DNA from: Dipylidium caninum
Taxonomy: Eukaryota; Platyhelminthes; Cestoda; Cyclophyllidea; Dipylidiidae
Direction of reading: 5' to 3'
NCBI GenBank assembly: GCA_017562135.1
Contig: QEYB01000882.1
Coordinates: forward strand, 235,499-299,498
Length of the DNA stretch: 64,000 bases
The position numbers and the translations under genes were made by a program. Each line of letters starts with the position of its first letter. The stretch's first letter is position 1. Under the pieces are notes generated by a model. That model saw nothing but the letters and a program-made list of their open reading frames with translations. It was not told the origin of the DNA and made no database searches. Below are positions 36,780 through 47,429 of the stretch, piece after piece.

Positions 36780-36916
36780 TAATTGGTTAAAGTTTTTATC
36801 TGCGAGTGCAATTTTAAAACTTATTGCCCATTCTTCTGTGATATGAGAGCCATATTTTTTCGGAAAGTTGTTATCTCGGAATATTTACTATATATCTACC
36901 TATAGTGGAAATATCT

Positions 36917-37431
36917 TTAAAACTCAGCAGATAAACTTCGCGGAAAACAAACAACTCTTTGCCCGATCGTTCCGCCTTTAAGCAAGTATCTCGATGGTAC
37001 GTTAGCATAGGGCATCATATGTTGCTTTAAACCGTAAACTTTCATGATATTCCCTGTGTCGAACTCTGTTGCACTTGGATTTTTAATAACCCGGGTCCAT
37101 TTCAGGCGCATTACTTTATCATTTCTCCGCCCATCCAAAACGTCCCGTAAAACAAAGATTTCATCTGTCTTTCTTTTTATTGTATGCTCAGTCCACAAAA
37201 CATCTGTTTTTGGCAAGGTGTGTACTAAATACACTGTCAATAGCCTATAGGCCTCCTCTTCTTACCCTTCCAACGTCCCTGAAAAATACCGATCACGAAA
37301 GCACTCTGACAAGAAAGTGTTATAGGGTCGATATGGCAGGGAGACAAAAGCGACTTCTGTCGCTGTTAGCTTTAAAAGTTCACCTGTGATTTTAGAGCAC
37401 TATAAAGACATTTTAAATTGGTTTCAAACAT
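36917..37431 (-). CDS. small protein, probably mitochondrial ribosomal protein uL30m
   Basis: Three exons, 37431-37384, 37305-37266 and 37224-36917, with introns of 78 and 41 nt. Phases agree and give 131 aa. The first 30 or so residues (MFETNLKCLYSALKSQSAF) are low in acidic residues with scattered Lys, compatible with a mitochondrial presequence. The C-terminal half follows the layout of human MRPL30: a strand (RLKWTRVIKNP) where human has KLHIVTRIKST, then at the same spacing IMKVYGLKQ (human IIKMLGLEK), then NVPS (human NIPS), then a hydrophobic final strand. The protein would sit in the mitochondrial large ribosomal subunit. The family match is by pattern and spacing only, and the first exon is the least certain part. 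It lies between SMC4 and PSMD1 on the same strand, with spacers of 362 and 280 bp. Confidence 0.55.
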
Positions 37432-37490
37432 CTGCACCGCCTCATACAATATGAGGAATTGACGCCTTACCACAGCTGTTTCTAACTCGT

Positions 37491-37496
37491 TTTATT
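37491..37496 (-). terminator. candidate poly(A) signal of SMC4
   Basis: AATAAA on the minus strand, about 300 nt past the SMC4 stop and only 60 nt before the start of the next gene. It is assigned by position. Confidence 0.35.
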
Positions 37497-37793
37497 CCGA
37501 TTATTCTTGGTGGAATTCAACTCATGGGACATCTCATTCCATGAAACCTGTGATTACAACCACTCAATTGTCACAATACCCCTACGTTATTCAGCCTTCA
37601 CTACACATTTTTGACATAAAAATACTGCAACTGTGAAAATGAGTTATTCTATTATTATTATTAGTAACCGCATTACAACTCAAAAGCGTATACAAAGTCT
37701 TACAAAAAAACCACACAACATATATCTGGAATAAAAAAATGAAAGATTTACACACGGGACCAAAAAATGCATAGTCTAATTATCCATTCCAAT

Positions 37794-40700
37794 TCAATTT
37801 GTCGTCTGTGGAATAAACGTTTGCGCTGAATCTGTACTGCAGGTACTTCTTGCCTGTTCCACGTCCGAAATCTCTACTACTGTCATAGGCCGTGCAGCAT
37901 CCACTCGCCTGCTCTGAGCACCTGAGAAAAAAGAAGGTCAAGTTTCCTCGATAAGCTAAAGCTGATGTGTACTCAAAAGATCGAATTTACTGCCTCACTT
38001 TGAATAGCCGAATTGCTCTGTTTCTTGATTCCCAGCCTCGCTGCTACAGCAATTTCCAGTTGCTTCGATAGGCCACCACAGTCCAAAGCGACCGATTTGG
38101 TGATATTATGTGTCTTATAAATCCCTACTAACCGATCTGCCAACTCAAACATGTTGTTCCTCAGCGAGATTATGATAAATTGAGCATTCTTCGTTCTTTC
38201 TACCACGTAGTTGCCAACAATTGAGACATTCTTAAAATCCAGCGCCGCATCTATTTCGTCCATCACGTAGAGTGGTGTTGGTTTATAATGATGTAGAGCA
38301 AACACCAGCGCCAGTGAAGACAATGTTTTCTCTCCCCCTGATAGGTTAGCGATACTCTTCCATGTCTTCTTTGGCGGACGGACGCTGAAAACGATGCCCT
38401 CAGAGAAGGGGTCCAGTGAATCGATCAACTCCAATTCCGCATCTCCGCCTAGAGTTTATAAGGCGATTTTAAGTAACGGAAACAAATCTACCCTGAGTTA
38501 GCATTTGATACATCTCTTTCAGTCGCGTGGTGATAATGTTGAAACCGGTCATAAACTCGCTAAGCCGTCTGGCCTTAGCGTTAGACTCCTGACGTAGCTG
38601 TTCAGCTCGCAATTCCGTAACCTGGTCCAACTCAGCCACACGTTTGAGATAAAGATCAACTTTTTTGCGGTACTGTTCGATGGCAGACATGTTTGGTTCC
38701 ATGGCTGCTGTTTGTTCCTCCAGACGATGCACTTCAGCTTCGTTTACCTTCATTTCTACCGGAGACAAGAATAAAAAAATTCCACGTGTGACTAAACGGT
38801 TTTTACCGCCTTAATTTCTCTACAAGTACCAGTCGGTATTTGAAAGTTAGCTCCTCTGCTAGACAAATAACACCGCTTACTAGCTATTTACCGTTAAGTT
38901 GCTCTTCCGTATAAGTAGGGAGTTTTAAACTCTTCCCCCTTGTAGAAGAAGCCGTAGCAGGGTCTGATAAAGTGGAGGTGGACGTCTCGTCGTTCAGAGA
39001 TTGACTCGTACGGCTCGTGATTTGCTTGCCTTCGTCCACTATTTCATCGTCGTCATCCTCTTCAATGGCATGAAGCTGGAGGGAACGGAGTTTCATTTGC
39101 CATCCCTTCACACGTCCCCCAGCCTCCTTAACCTGTATGCGAAGTTCGTCAGCCTTACACTGGATTCTACCCTCCTCCTTCCTTTTAACAGTTAATATGG
39201 ACTCCGTCTTTTCAACCTCTTCGCCAACAATGGAGAGCTCCTGACTTAGATCTTTAATCTGTATGGGAGAGTAAAAAGGCTTATAAAAAGGAAATGTTTT
39301 AAAAAGACGCTTTTAAAATAAAACACTTTAAAAGAAGCTAAGTTATTAACTGTTTTTTTCAAAACAGCATTTAAAAGGGTTTTCTGAAAGAAACATTCCA
39401 CAGCAAAAAGTGCTTTAGTGTTGATCACAAGATGTCCCTTCTACATTAATAAACTTAACAACTAACGCACCGTCTTTTGTAGTTCTTGAAACTCTTCCAT
39501 GCAGACCTTAGCGTTTTTTTCAATCTCTACCATGCGAACCTCGACAGCAGTGAGCTTTTCCTTCAGGATTTCTACTTCATCCTCGTAAGCCTTCACCTTC
39601 GCCTCGCACTTCGCTTGATTTCGGTGTGCTGACTTAATGTCAACCTCCAACTTCGTGAATAAGTCGTTGGTCTGTGAAGAATACAAAAATAGGTTCTAAC
39701 CCAACAGGCCGATACAGGATGTAGGGTCGAAAGAGAGACCAAACTCAACAGCACCAAGTGGTGGATATCGAATACGAGATTAAAAGTAGAGTAGAGTGAG
39801 GAAAGAACAGCTTATTTTATGAAGATATTAATTAATGGCAAAGGCGTATATATGTGTGGAGAACGACAGAAATCTATTTAAGCTATATCAAATGAGGGAT
39901 ACAGTGACTGTTTAAGTTAACTATATGAATTTGTAGAGAAAAAGTTGTTGATTTTGTGAAGAGTAGGTGATGCGTCTGCTGATGAATACACTAAGTCCTA
40001 GTAATCCCAATTGCATTGCTCTGTCATGTTTAATATGAGTGAGGTCTATTACGGCACATTTATGTATAAGCTCCAATCCGCCATCATGCTAGACGGGAGA
40101 TGAGATAGCTGACAAAAAGGTGGGGATAAATAAAACAGATAAATGGAGAGACTAGTTAAGGGAGAACGTCGATATGCAAAATAGGACAACAAAAAAGGTC
40201 GATGAGGAAGGGTAAATAAATAAACGGTTGATGAAATGATGACAGAAGAGGCAGGAAGTCACAATTGTGGAAAAGCAATCAAAAAACATGTCTAAATTAG
40301 AAGACGTGAATTTTGGATTTGTGATTAATCAGAAAGGATAAGATTACCCGAGAATGTGGGATAAATTAAATAAGGTTGACTGAACCCGAGATTTGGGTGT
40401 AAAAATAGAGACGGAAAGATGACGAAGGAATAGGAAATAAGTACAAATGAATGGAAAGATAAAGAAAAATGCATGCATGAAGAAATTGGAAGTTAAGTCT
40501 AATTAAGATGCGTTTAAAAAAATGCCTCATGATATGCTCTATCGAAAATGCTTCCTCTAATAAGCTAAAATAGGGAGAAAGAAGTGTTCGAACACTTACT
40601 TCCTTAATTTTTGATTCAACCAATCCAACCCTTGATCGAACAGCTGCAAGCCTCGCAGATCCAGCGTCTACCAGAGCCTTTTTCACTTCATCCACTCGTG

Positions 40701-43700
40701 CACGCAACATTTCAGCCTTTTCAGCCTTACTAGCGTGCAAACGCTCTAAACTCGCTACCGAAGCCTCCATTGTTTCCCGTTCCTTCTTCGAAGGTCCCGT
40801 CTGGGCAGCGCGTTCTTCGGCAAGGACCGCTTCCTTTGAAAGCACCTCTGCCTCCTTTCGTAGCCACTCGATTTCATTCTACCCAAGTATTACAAGAATG
40901 CTGAGAATGATTACTTCTTTAGTGCGTAGCAACATAACTTAAATTACATGATACTTTTCAGAAACTCGTTGGGCCTCTTGAATACGATGCGAAAGCTGAG
41001 TCACTGTTTCTTCCAACTGCTCACGACGCTCCCGAATTCCCGCGAAATGAGTCTCAGAGGCGGAAAGCTCCTTCTCTTTTGCCAATATTGTGGTCTCGGT
41101 GTAGAGAAGAGTACCAGAACTAGAAAGTCTCGCCTTCTGAGCGTCGGTATTCATTCGGCCTGAAATTGGACGTCCACTACCACCACCAGACATAGCTCCT
41201 GACGTTTCTATCAATTGACCCTAGTGGAAGGTTAAGGCACAAACAAAAAGAATTAGTAGTGGATACAGCATTGAATAAAAGATCATTCACTACGGACTGG
41301 TGTGGCTGGAATGGCTGGCCAGACGAATGACACGGAAAATGATTGAAAAATAGACAACAATGGATGAAAATCGATTACCGACATAGTAGTAATGGAGAAA
41401 ATTGAATTAAATATATTAACAGTACATATTAATTGCTACGTATATATCGGTCGTATAAGAATCTATCACGACTCAAAGCATGACATAATGAAAAGGAGTC
41501 CATGCGATGGAAAAGAACAAACTTGAAAGGATGAACGCCACAAATTCAATTAAATTACGTAATAAGAACGAGTAACTTCAAAAGCAAAGTTCTAAATAAA
41601 AACAACCGTCCACCTGGAGAGTGACGACCCTGAAGCGTTGTTTGTGCTTGAAGGCCCAATCAACCGCGACGTCCAAATTTTCCGCGATGAGAGTGTTGCG
41701 AAGGGCAAAATAGAAGCAGGGTTTCACTCGAGTGTTGTCAGGGGTGTCAACCAAATCGAAAAGTCTTTGAGCTGATGGTACAGGTCCAACAAATGGTCTG
41801 GCCGCTTCATTAGCCCACCGTTGCATCTTATCCAGAGCTTAAATAATAAAATAATACACTTTCTTATTTCCTAGACCTATAAAAGTCCCGATATGAACGG
41901 GACGAGGTAAATTGTATCTGCAAGTCTAGACTAGGCTCAACAAGAGGAAATAGGATTAACATTGTAATCTGGGTAATTTCAATACGAATAGAACATATAA
42001 TATGAGGCGCGAAATACGACAAATTTAGTTAGTGAAATAGTGAAACAAGCCCCTATATCTGGAGCCGATTTCAATCGAAAGAATTGAAAGAATTAAAAAA
42101 GGTAATTGTCTACGAAGGGAATAATCCATAAAAATTATATCGTACATACAAGGAAGTTCAAATAATTAAAATTCAAATAATATGGGGCGAAAAATGACGA
42201 TAAACAATTCAGTTGGAGAGTGTGATAAATCAAAACGCTTGTCGTTGTGAAAGTAGACGCAAAAAAAGGAAATTAAAAAATGCCATATTACCTATAAAAG
42301 AGGCTTGTCCGAGATTATGCTTTTTCAAAAACTCAACAGCCAACTGGGCGAGTTCCATAGTCTCTACAACAATGTGATCCAAAGCCCCGCAAGAAGTAGA
42401 TATTGCGATATCGTATCTCTGTGAAATAACACCCAAGTCGCCCAGGCGTCCAAGAATACCAGTTAACTTTCCCTCCCTCATTGCTGATGACAAAGCAGCC
42501 AAAATACGATTTCGAGAATTGTCAATCTGTAAATGTAATGTTATTTTATAAGAAATTGGCCGTGAAGTTCGAATGGACTCTTAATGACAAAAAATACAAA
42601 CCTGAAAAGAGGATTTAGCCTCTCCCAAAGAGGAACGAAGTTGATTAAGCTTTTCCGCCAGTTTCTTTTCCTCGGACTTGATCCGTTCTAGCTCGTCCTC
42701 CACATTTTTCAGCTCGTTCAATTCCTTTGGCGTTGTACGCAATTCAGCCTCCACCAGCTGCTGCTCTCGTTCCGCTAACCGGGTCTGGGCGAGACGAGCA
42801 CCTTCCCTGGCTTCATTAGCCCTCTCCTTTTCCCGCCTCACAGCAGACATCGCAAGATCTATTTCCTGTCGTCTTATCGCCAGCTTTGAAGCAGCCTCAT
42901 CAGCAGCCTTCTGAACTGGAGCTAAAGCTGCTTCAGCAGCTTCCATCTTTTTCCGTAATGGAGCCGTCTCCTGTGTTAGAATATTCATAGTCTCCTTGTA
43001 TATCGTCTCCTGTTTCGCTCGATTAGCTTCCAGTTCTAATATCTGTGCTTTAAGCATCTTTCTCCGTTCCTCCGCTTCCTCTGGTAGGTGACGAATCTCT
43101 TCTAGTTTCTTTCGTTCAACTGTCAGCGCCTTGACTGTCCGCTTGCCTTGGGCTTTGAGATGAGCATGCTCATCACGAACTTGACTGTCTTCAGCCTCGT
43201 ATCCAGCAAACCTAGCTTTGGCAGCTCTATGACGCTCCTGAAGGCTTAGAGCTCGTTTCTCACCCTCGTCACGCTTAGATTTGAGTTTCTGCAACTCTTC
43301 TACTAAAGTTTTGGTCTCCTTTTTGGATTCCTAAACCAAATAACTTAGAGAAAACTTAAATTGTCGTGAGAAATACGTGTTAACGATCCTCATCTCCCCA
43401 CTACCCGAAAGATTTTAAAACCTATTGCTCCACGCAATACTCAAATGACCGAACTTCTCAGATCAATCAATGTATTATCATTATTTTTTCGATAATGGTC
43501 TCCTCGAGACTCATATCACGGCTGTGAGAGCCTTCTACTACCTCGCCGATCCTGTCACCCAACCTTATCTTAACTTATTATTGGAAATGCATCGTTGTCA
43601 TTCATAATATATATTATGCATAAAGGTTGTTTATTCGTCGGTCCGGAGAGATATGTTTCGCAACTAATCTCCACATATTCACGCGCATTACTGAAAATTC

Positions 43701-44786
43701 CATTACTTTCATAACGCTAGACTGAGCAAAAATACTGTAAAAAAAATCGGTCTAGTCACTGCCAAAGTCAATCCAAACACTGTTGAAGTAAATGCAAAAT
43801 GCAACAGAATACCTCAATTTTCAGTTCCACATCGGCGAGATCTTTGCGGAATCGAGATTCATTAACAAGTTCTTGAAACCTGTTCCTCTGGTAAATGACA
43901 TTCTTAATCCGTGTCATTTTGTTGAGCAGTCGCAAATATGTTATAGCTTCATCTTTCACTGTCTCCAGATCATTTTTCTCCTTCTCTACCGCCTTCACAC
44001 GCGCCAACTTCTCCAATCGAATGTCCTTCAACCGCTCAATACGAACGGCCAAAATGGCTAGGGGACGTTTGAATCTATTCGATCCAATAATATCCTAACG
44101 TCTGTTCAGCAAACTATATTGTTACTCACCTCCAAGTATTCGAGGAAACCTGTCTCATATTCCGTAGTAGCTTTGGGTTTCATCAGAGAAATTTGCTCCA
44201 CTTCGCCCTGCAGAATGAGGAAGCGATTGTGATCTAGGTCGATGCCATGTTGCCGTAGGAGTGAAGTGACTTCTTTAAAACTAGCTTTGCAGTCGTTGAT
44301 GTAGTAAGAATTTGAGCTATCTTTAAAGGCTTTGCGAGAGACCACAAACTCACTACCGGCCACAACGTCAAAATCTTTTGCACCGCTGCCGGTATCGACA
44401 ATACGTTGAAAGTGTACAGAGACCTCACAAAAATCCACACTTGGGAGTTCGTCGCTATTATGAATTAGGCTGCTAAGCTTCTTGGAACGAACCTTTGAGG
44501 CACGGAAACCAAAAACAAAGAGTAGAGCATCAATCACATTGCTCTTTCCGCTCCCATTTGGCCCAATGACACAGGTAAAATTCTTATGGAATGGACCAAG
44601 CACTCGACGACCGCCATAAGACTTGAAGTTTTCGCAGACCACTTCGGATATGACTAGACGTGCGCCACTTTCGTCTGCAAGGTGAGAGGGAACTTCAACA
44701 GGCGGGATTTCGACAGGCGGACAGTTGTTAAGGAGATCATCATCGTTTAGCGACATTAAAGGAGTCCCTTCACTAAGCAAGTCCAT
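37794..44786 (-). CDS. SMC4: Structural maintenance of chromosomes protein 4 (condensin subunit)
   Basis: 12 exons: 44786-44130, 44094-43813, 43330-42602, 42526-42292, 41837-41614, 41220-40948, 40878-40600, 39671-39471, 39258-38892, 38755-38492, 38448-37999, 37921-37794. Phases agree; about 1362 aa (human 1288). SMC4 pairs with SMC2 in condensin to compact mitotic chromosomes. Domain order is complete: Walker A GPNGSGKS (75-82) with NFKSYGG and LGPFHKNFTCVIG; RFLILQGEVEQI; first coiled coil; hinge (GILGRLGDLGVISQRYDIAIS, RLFDLVDTPDNTR, FYFALRNTLIAENLD); GAMSGGGSGRP; second coiled coil; signature LSGGEK (about 1206-1211); Walker B LYVMDEIDAALDF. These and EQYRKKVDLYLKRVAELD mark SMC4 rather than SMC2. 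Exon 9 holds an extra acidic, Ser/Thr-rich loop. The last exon, a 41-residue tail, is inferred from a GTGAGG donor and TTTCTCAG acceptor; without it the protein would end at a TGA at 37975-37973. Confidence 0.95.
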
Positions 44787-44793
44787 TGTACAC

Positions 44794-44810
44794 CTGGCAG
44801 AGAAAGAAGT
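44794..44810 (-). other. 3' splice acceptor just before the SMC4 start codon
   Basis: On the minus strand a pyrimidine tract ends CTCTGCCAG (AG at 44795-44794), seven bases before the SMC4 ATG. It marks a leader intron or a trans-splice site. Confidence 0.5.
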
Positions 44811-47007
44811 GTAATGTTAAGACCTCAATGTACACAGTACAACATGGCACCGAAAAGTTATTTGGAAGATAGCTGGAGCATGGATAGAAAATGTAGATGA
44901 AAGGAAATGAAAGAAAACATCTAAAAATGAGTTAATTGCGACCACGAGAAGATGTGATTTGGTTGTTACAGAGACTTAAATCGTGTAACAAATGCAATGC
45001 AATATAAAATGGATTTACTTTGATAGACTAAGAAGAGGGGAGGGGAAAGTGGTAAATATGCGTAAAGACACACCAAAACCTCGGTGGGACCCCGAAAACG
45101 AACAACCAACGACCTAGCAAATAAGGATATTGAGTCGAGAAAAGAACAAATGCACGAAAATTATTTCGGTAATGCGCCAGCAAAATATAACTAAAGCCTT
45201 GATTATTTTTTGAATGCTTCAGAATTTGGTGTATTTAGAAGTGAGCGATCATTAGAACATATGGTACTTTCGACATTTATTGGGAATGTAGTTAAGAATC
45301 TATAAATTATGTCATTCGCGGCGAAAAGCGCTGCCCCCCAGGAATTTCCGGCTGGAATCACTCCAAAGTACGCTTGTTGGGTAATTTTAATTGATATGAA
45401 TTTCTTGATTCAACCCCGCAACCTAGATGACATGGCATCCGCACATTTGTAATTACTTAACCTGACGATGTATCCTTCTTCAACATTCAAGTGATCTCAT
45501 TCCTTTATGATTACATAACATGCAACACGCTGCAGGTAAACGCATTTGTACTCTAATAAGTAAACATTTATTGCAGATAACATTATAAATCCGGAGGCGT
45601 TGGAGCCGGGCAGTGCATTGTACAAAAGCCAAGAACGCATGATAGATCAAAGTAGAAAACAGCCTTTTAGCATCTGAGCGCCTGTCATTGGATTTTTGTG
45701 ACATGACGGACAAGAAATATTAACAACTTATCATTCTACCCTTCAACATCTAAATCCTGCTATTGTGAATACAACTAAAATATAGAATCGGTTAGAAGCC
45801 CTAATAAAATGTGGGGCCTGAATTATGTCGTTATTGCTACTAATGGTTGAACTGAGTGTGTCACAATATACCAAATCGAATTTCAAATATAATAACTCTG
45901 CTCCAATGTTACCGATAAGGAATATGAAGCGAAGACGACTGTTCATTCAGGGGTAAATTCTGGGGACGCGCGGGCGCAGGACTTAATAAGTGAAAGTAAT
46001 AATTTCGTCCAAATTACCTATGAAATATCAAAGGCGCAGATTTTGGTAATAACTTTTAAGGTATATTTGATGGTTAAGATAAAATGGAAAGTTTGGCTAT
46101 CTTATTATCGATTATCTGAGCATTACTACGGAAAATCGCAGCTTCCAAAAAGGCGTGAATACATAATCGGTGGTCTGTCTAAAAACCACCAAAAAATGAT
46201 TTAGTTAAAGATTTTATATGGCAAATTGATATACATCGTATCTTTCAGTGCAAATCTCTTTTGCTATTTAACCCTAAAGATACGAAAGGACACTGTGACT
46301 GGTATTTTCGATATTTCTCAGGGGACAGAAAAAATCTGTAAACGAGTGATGTACTTATTCTATACATGACCTTGAAGATTTCGGGTATAAAGCAGCTGTC
46401 TAATTTTTACGCGAGCAAATTGTTAAAACGAAAGACAATAGGATTCAGCCTTACTTTTAAATTATGATTTAAGCGTGGTAGTCTCACTCATTTCTTGCAG
46501 TATTTCTTAAAATTCATTATGCTAACAACAGTAAAGCCTAATCTTCTTCAACATGCTATGCCTGCTCCCTGACAAATCATTCGTCCTTCCGGGTGTATTT
46601 ATACGAGTTTAAGCACCTCAATGATAGATTAAACTGCAGAGTTGAATTCCTTTAAAAAATATCACGCGCTATTAAACAAATAACGTCCTATTTGCAAAAT
46701 TACGACCGATTCTGAGATCGTTTTTATTGAACGCGGCTTAAGTACATTGGAAAAGCTTTGAAAATGCTAGCCTTCAGTGTTTAAATGTACACCTTTCAAA
46801 AAACAGTATATAATACTTGGCAGTCCTGAATAATTGGAGCGGTCCCCTTCATATGAAATGCTTCTGTCTGCCTTTATTGACCCTCAATTTATGTTTTCTT
46901 TTATTCTTCAGGTTTTGGTTTTATTAATTGTCAATGCTGCAATTTTATAACATCTACTTAATAAAAGAGTGCATTTGATCCGCGCGGTATTGGATTGTTT
47001 TTTCAAT
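44811..47007. other. divergent intergenic region between SMC4 and ZNF706
   Basis: About 2.2 kb, AT-rich, with no credible coding frame. It presumably holds the promoters of the minus-strand SMC4 and plus-strand ZNF706 units. No further motif is claimed. Confidence 0.5.
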
Positions 47008-47226
47008 ATGGCACGCGGACTTCAGAAGCTCCAATCACAGAAAAAGAATCAAGAAAGGCAAAATGCCAGAAAAAATCCATCCGACAACAAAAAAACTGGG
47101 GTTGCCAAGTTGGCTTATTCGTGTTGTGTTTGTAAAACACAGATGCCAGATCCGAAAACCTACAAACTTCACTTCGAAAGTAAACATCCCAAGGCTGAGC
47201 TTCCTGCGGAACTTCGCGAACTTTAG
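47008..47226 (+). CDS. ZNF706: Zinc finger protein 706 orthologue (small C2H2 protein)
   Basis: A single exon encodes 72 residues, against 76 in human ZNF706. It starts MARGLQKLQSQKKN, like human MARGQQKIQSQQKN, followed by a basic Lys/Asn/Gln-rich linker. It ends in one C2H2 finger, with Cys39 and Cys42 in YSCCVC and His55 and His60 in LHFESKH; TQMPDPKTYK between them is almost identical to the human protein. The tail ELPAELREL also matches. In vertebrates it is a small nuclear protein implicated in restraining pluripotency factors; the role here is unknown. The start is the ATG at the family N-terminus; an in-frame ATG is not needed further upstream. The next gene starts 203 bp downstream on the same strand, and I see no AATAAA between them. 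Confidence 0.92.
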   Translation: MARGLQKLQSQKKNQERQNARKNPSDNKKTGVAKLAYSCCVCKTQMPDPKTYKLHFESKHPKAELPAELREL

Positions 47227-47410
47227 ATCTGCTTTCTTCTCCTTTTCAACAATACTAAAGTCTCTCGAGCTTTTATCTTTATACACTTCTCGCGCGATTT
47301 GATGTCAGAAGTCGTTAAATTATAATACTGCTTGGACACATTGCAACTTTTTCCTATTGAATGTTGCTTTTCAAACTTCGCCGCATATTTTCCATTGCCA
47401 GAATTAACTT

Positions 47411-47426
47411 CGGATTCGTTTTTTAG
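47411..47426 (+). other. strong 3' splice acceptor just before the DLH-like start codon
   Basis: A run of six T residues ends in AG at 47425-47426, three bases before the ATG at 47430. The preceding coding sequence (ZNF706) ended only about 200 nt earlier, so this is a good candidate trans-splice acceptor separating two genes of one transcript. Confidence 0.5.
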
Positions 47427-47429
47427 AAA

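Noticed and set aside
37973..37998. Alternative SMC4 stop reached by reading through exon 11
   Set aside because: The GTGAGG donor at 37998 and acceptor at 37922 are good, phases agree and a further 41-codon open tail follows. The shorter form remains possible by intron retention.
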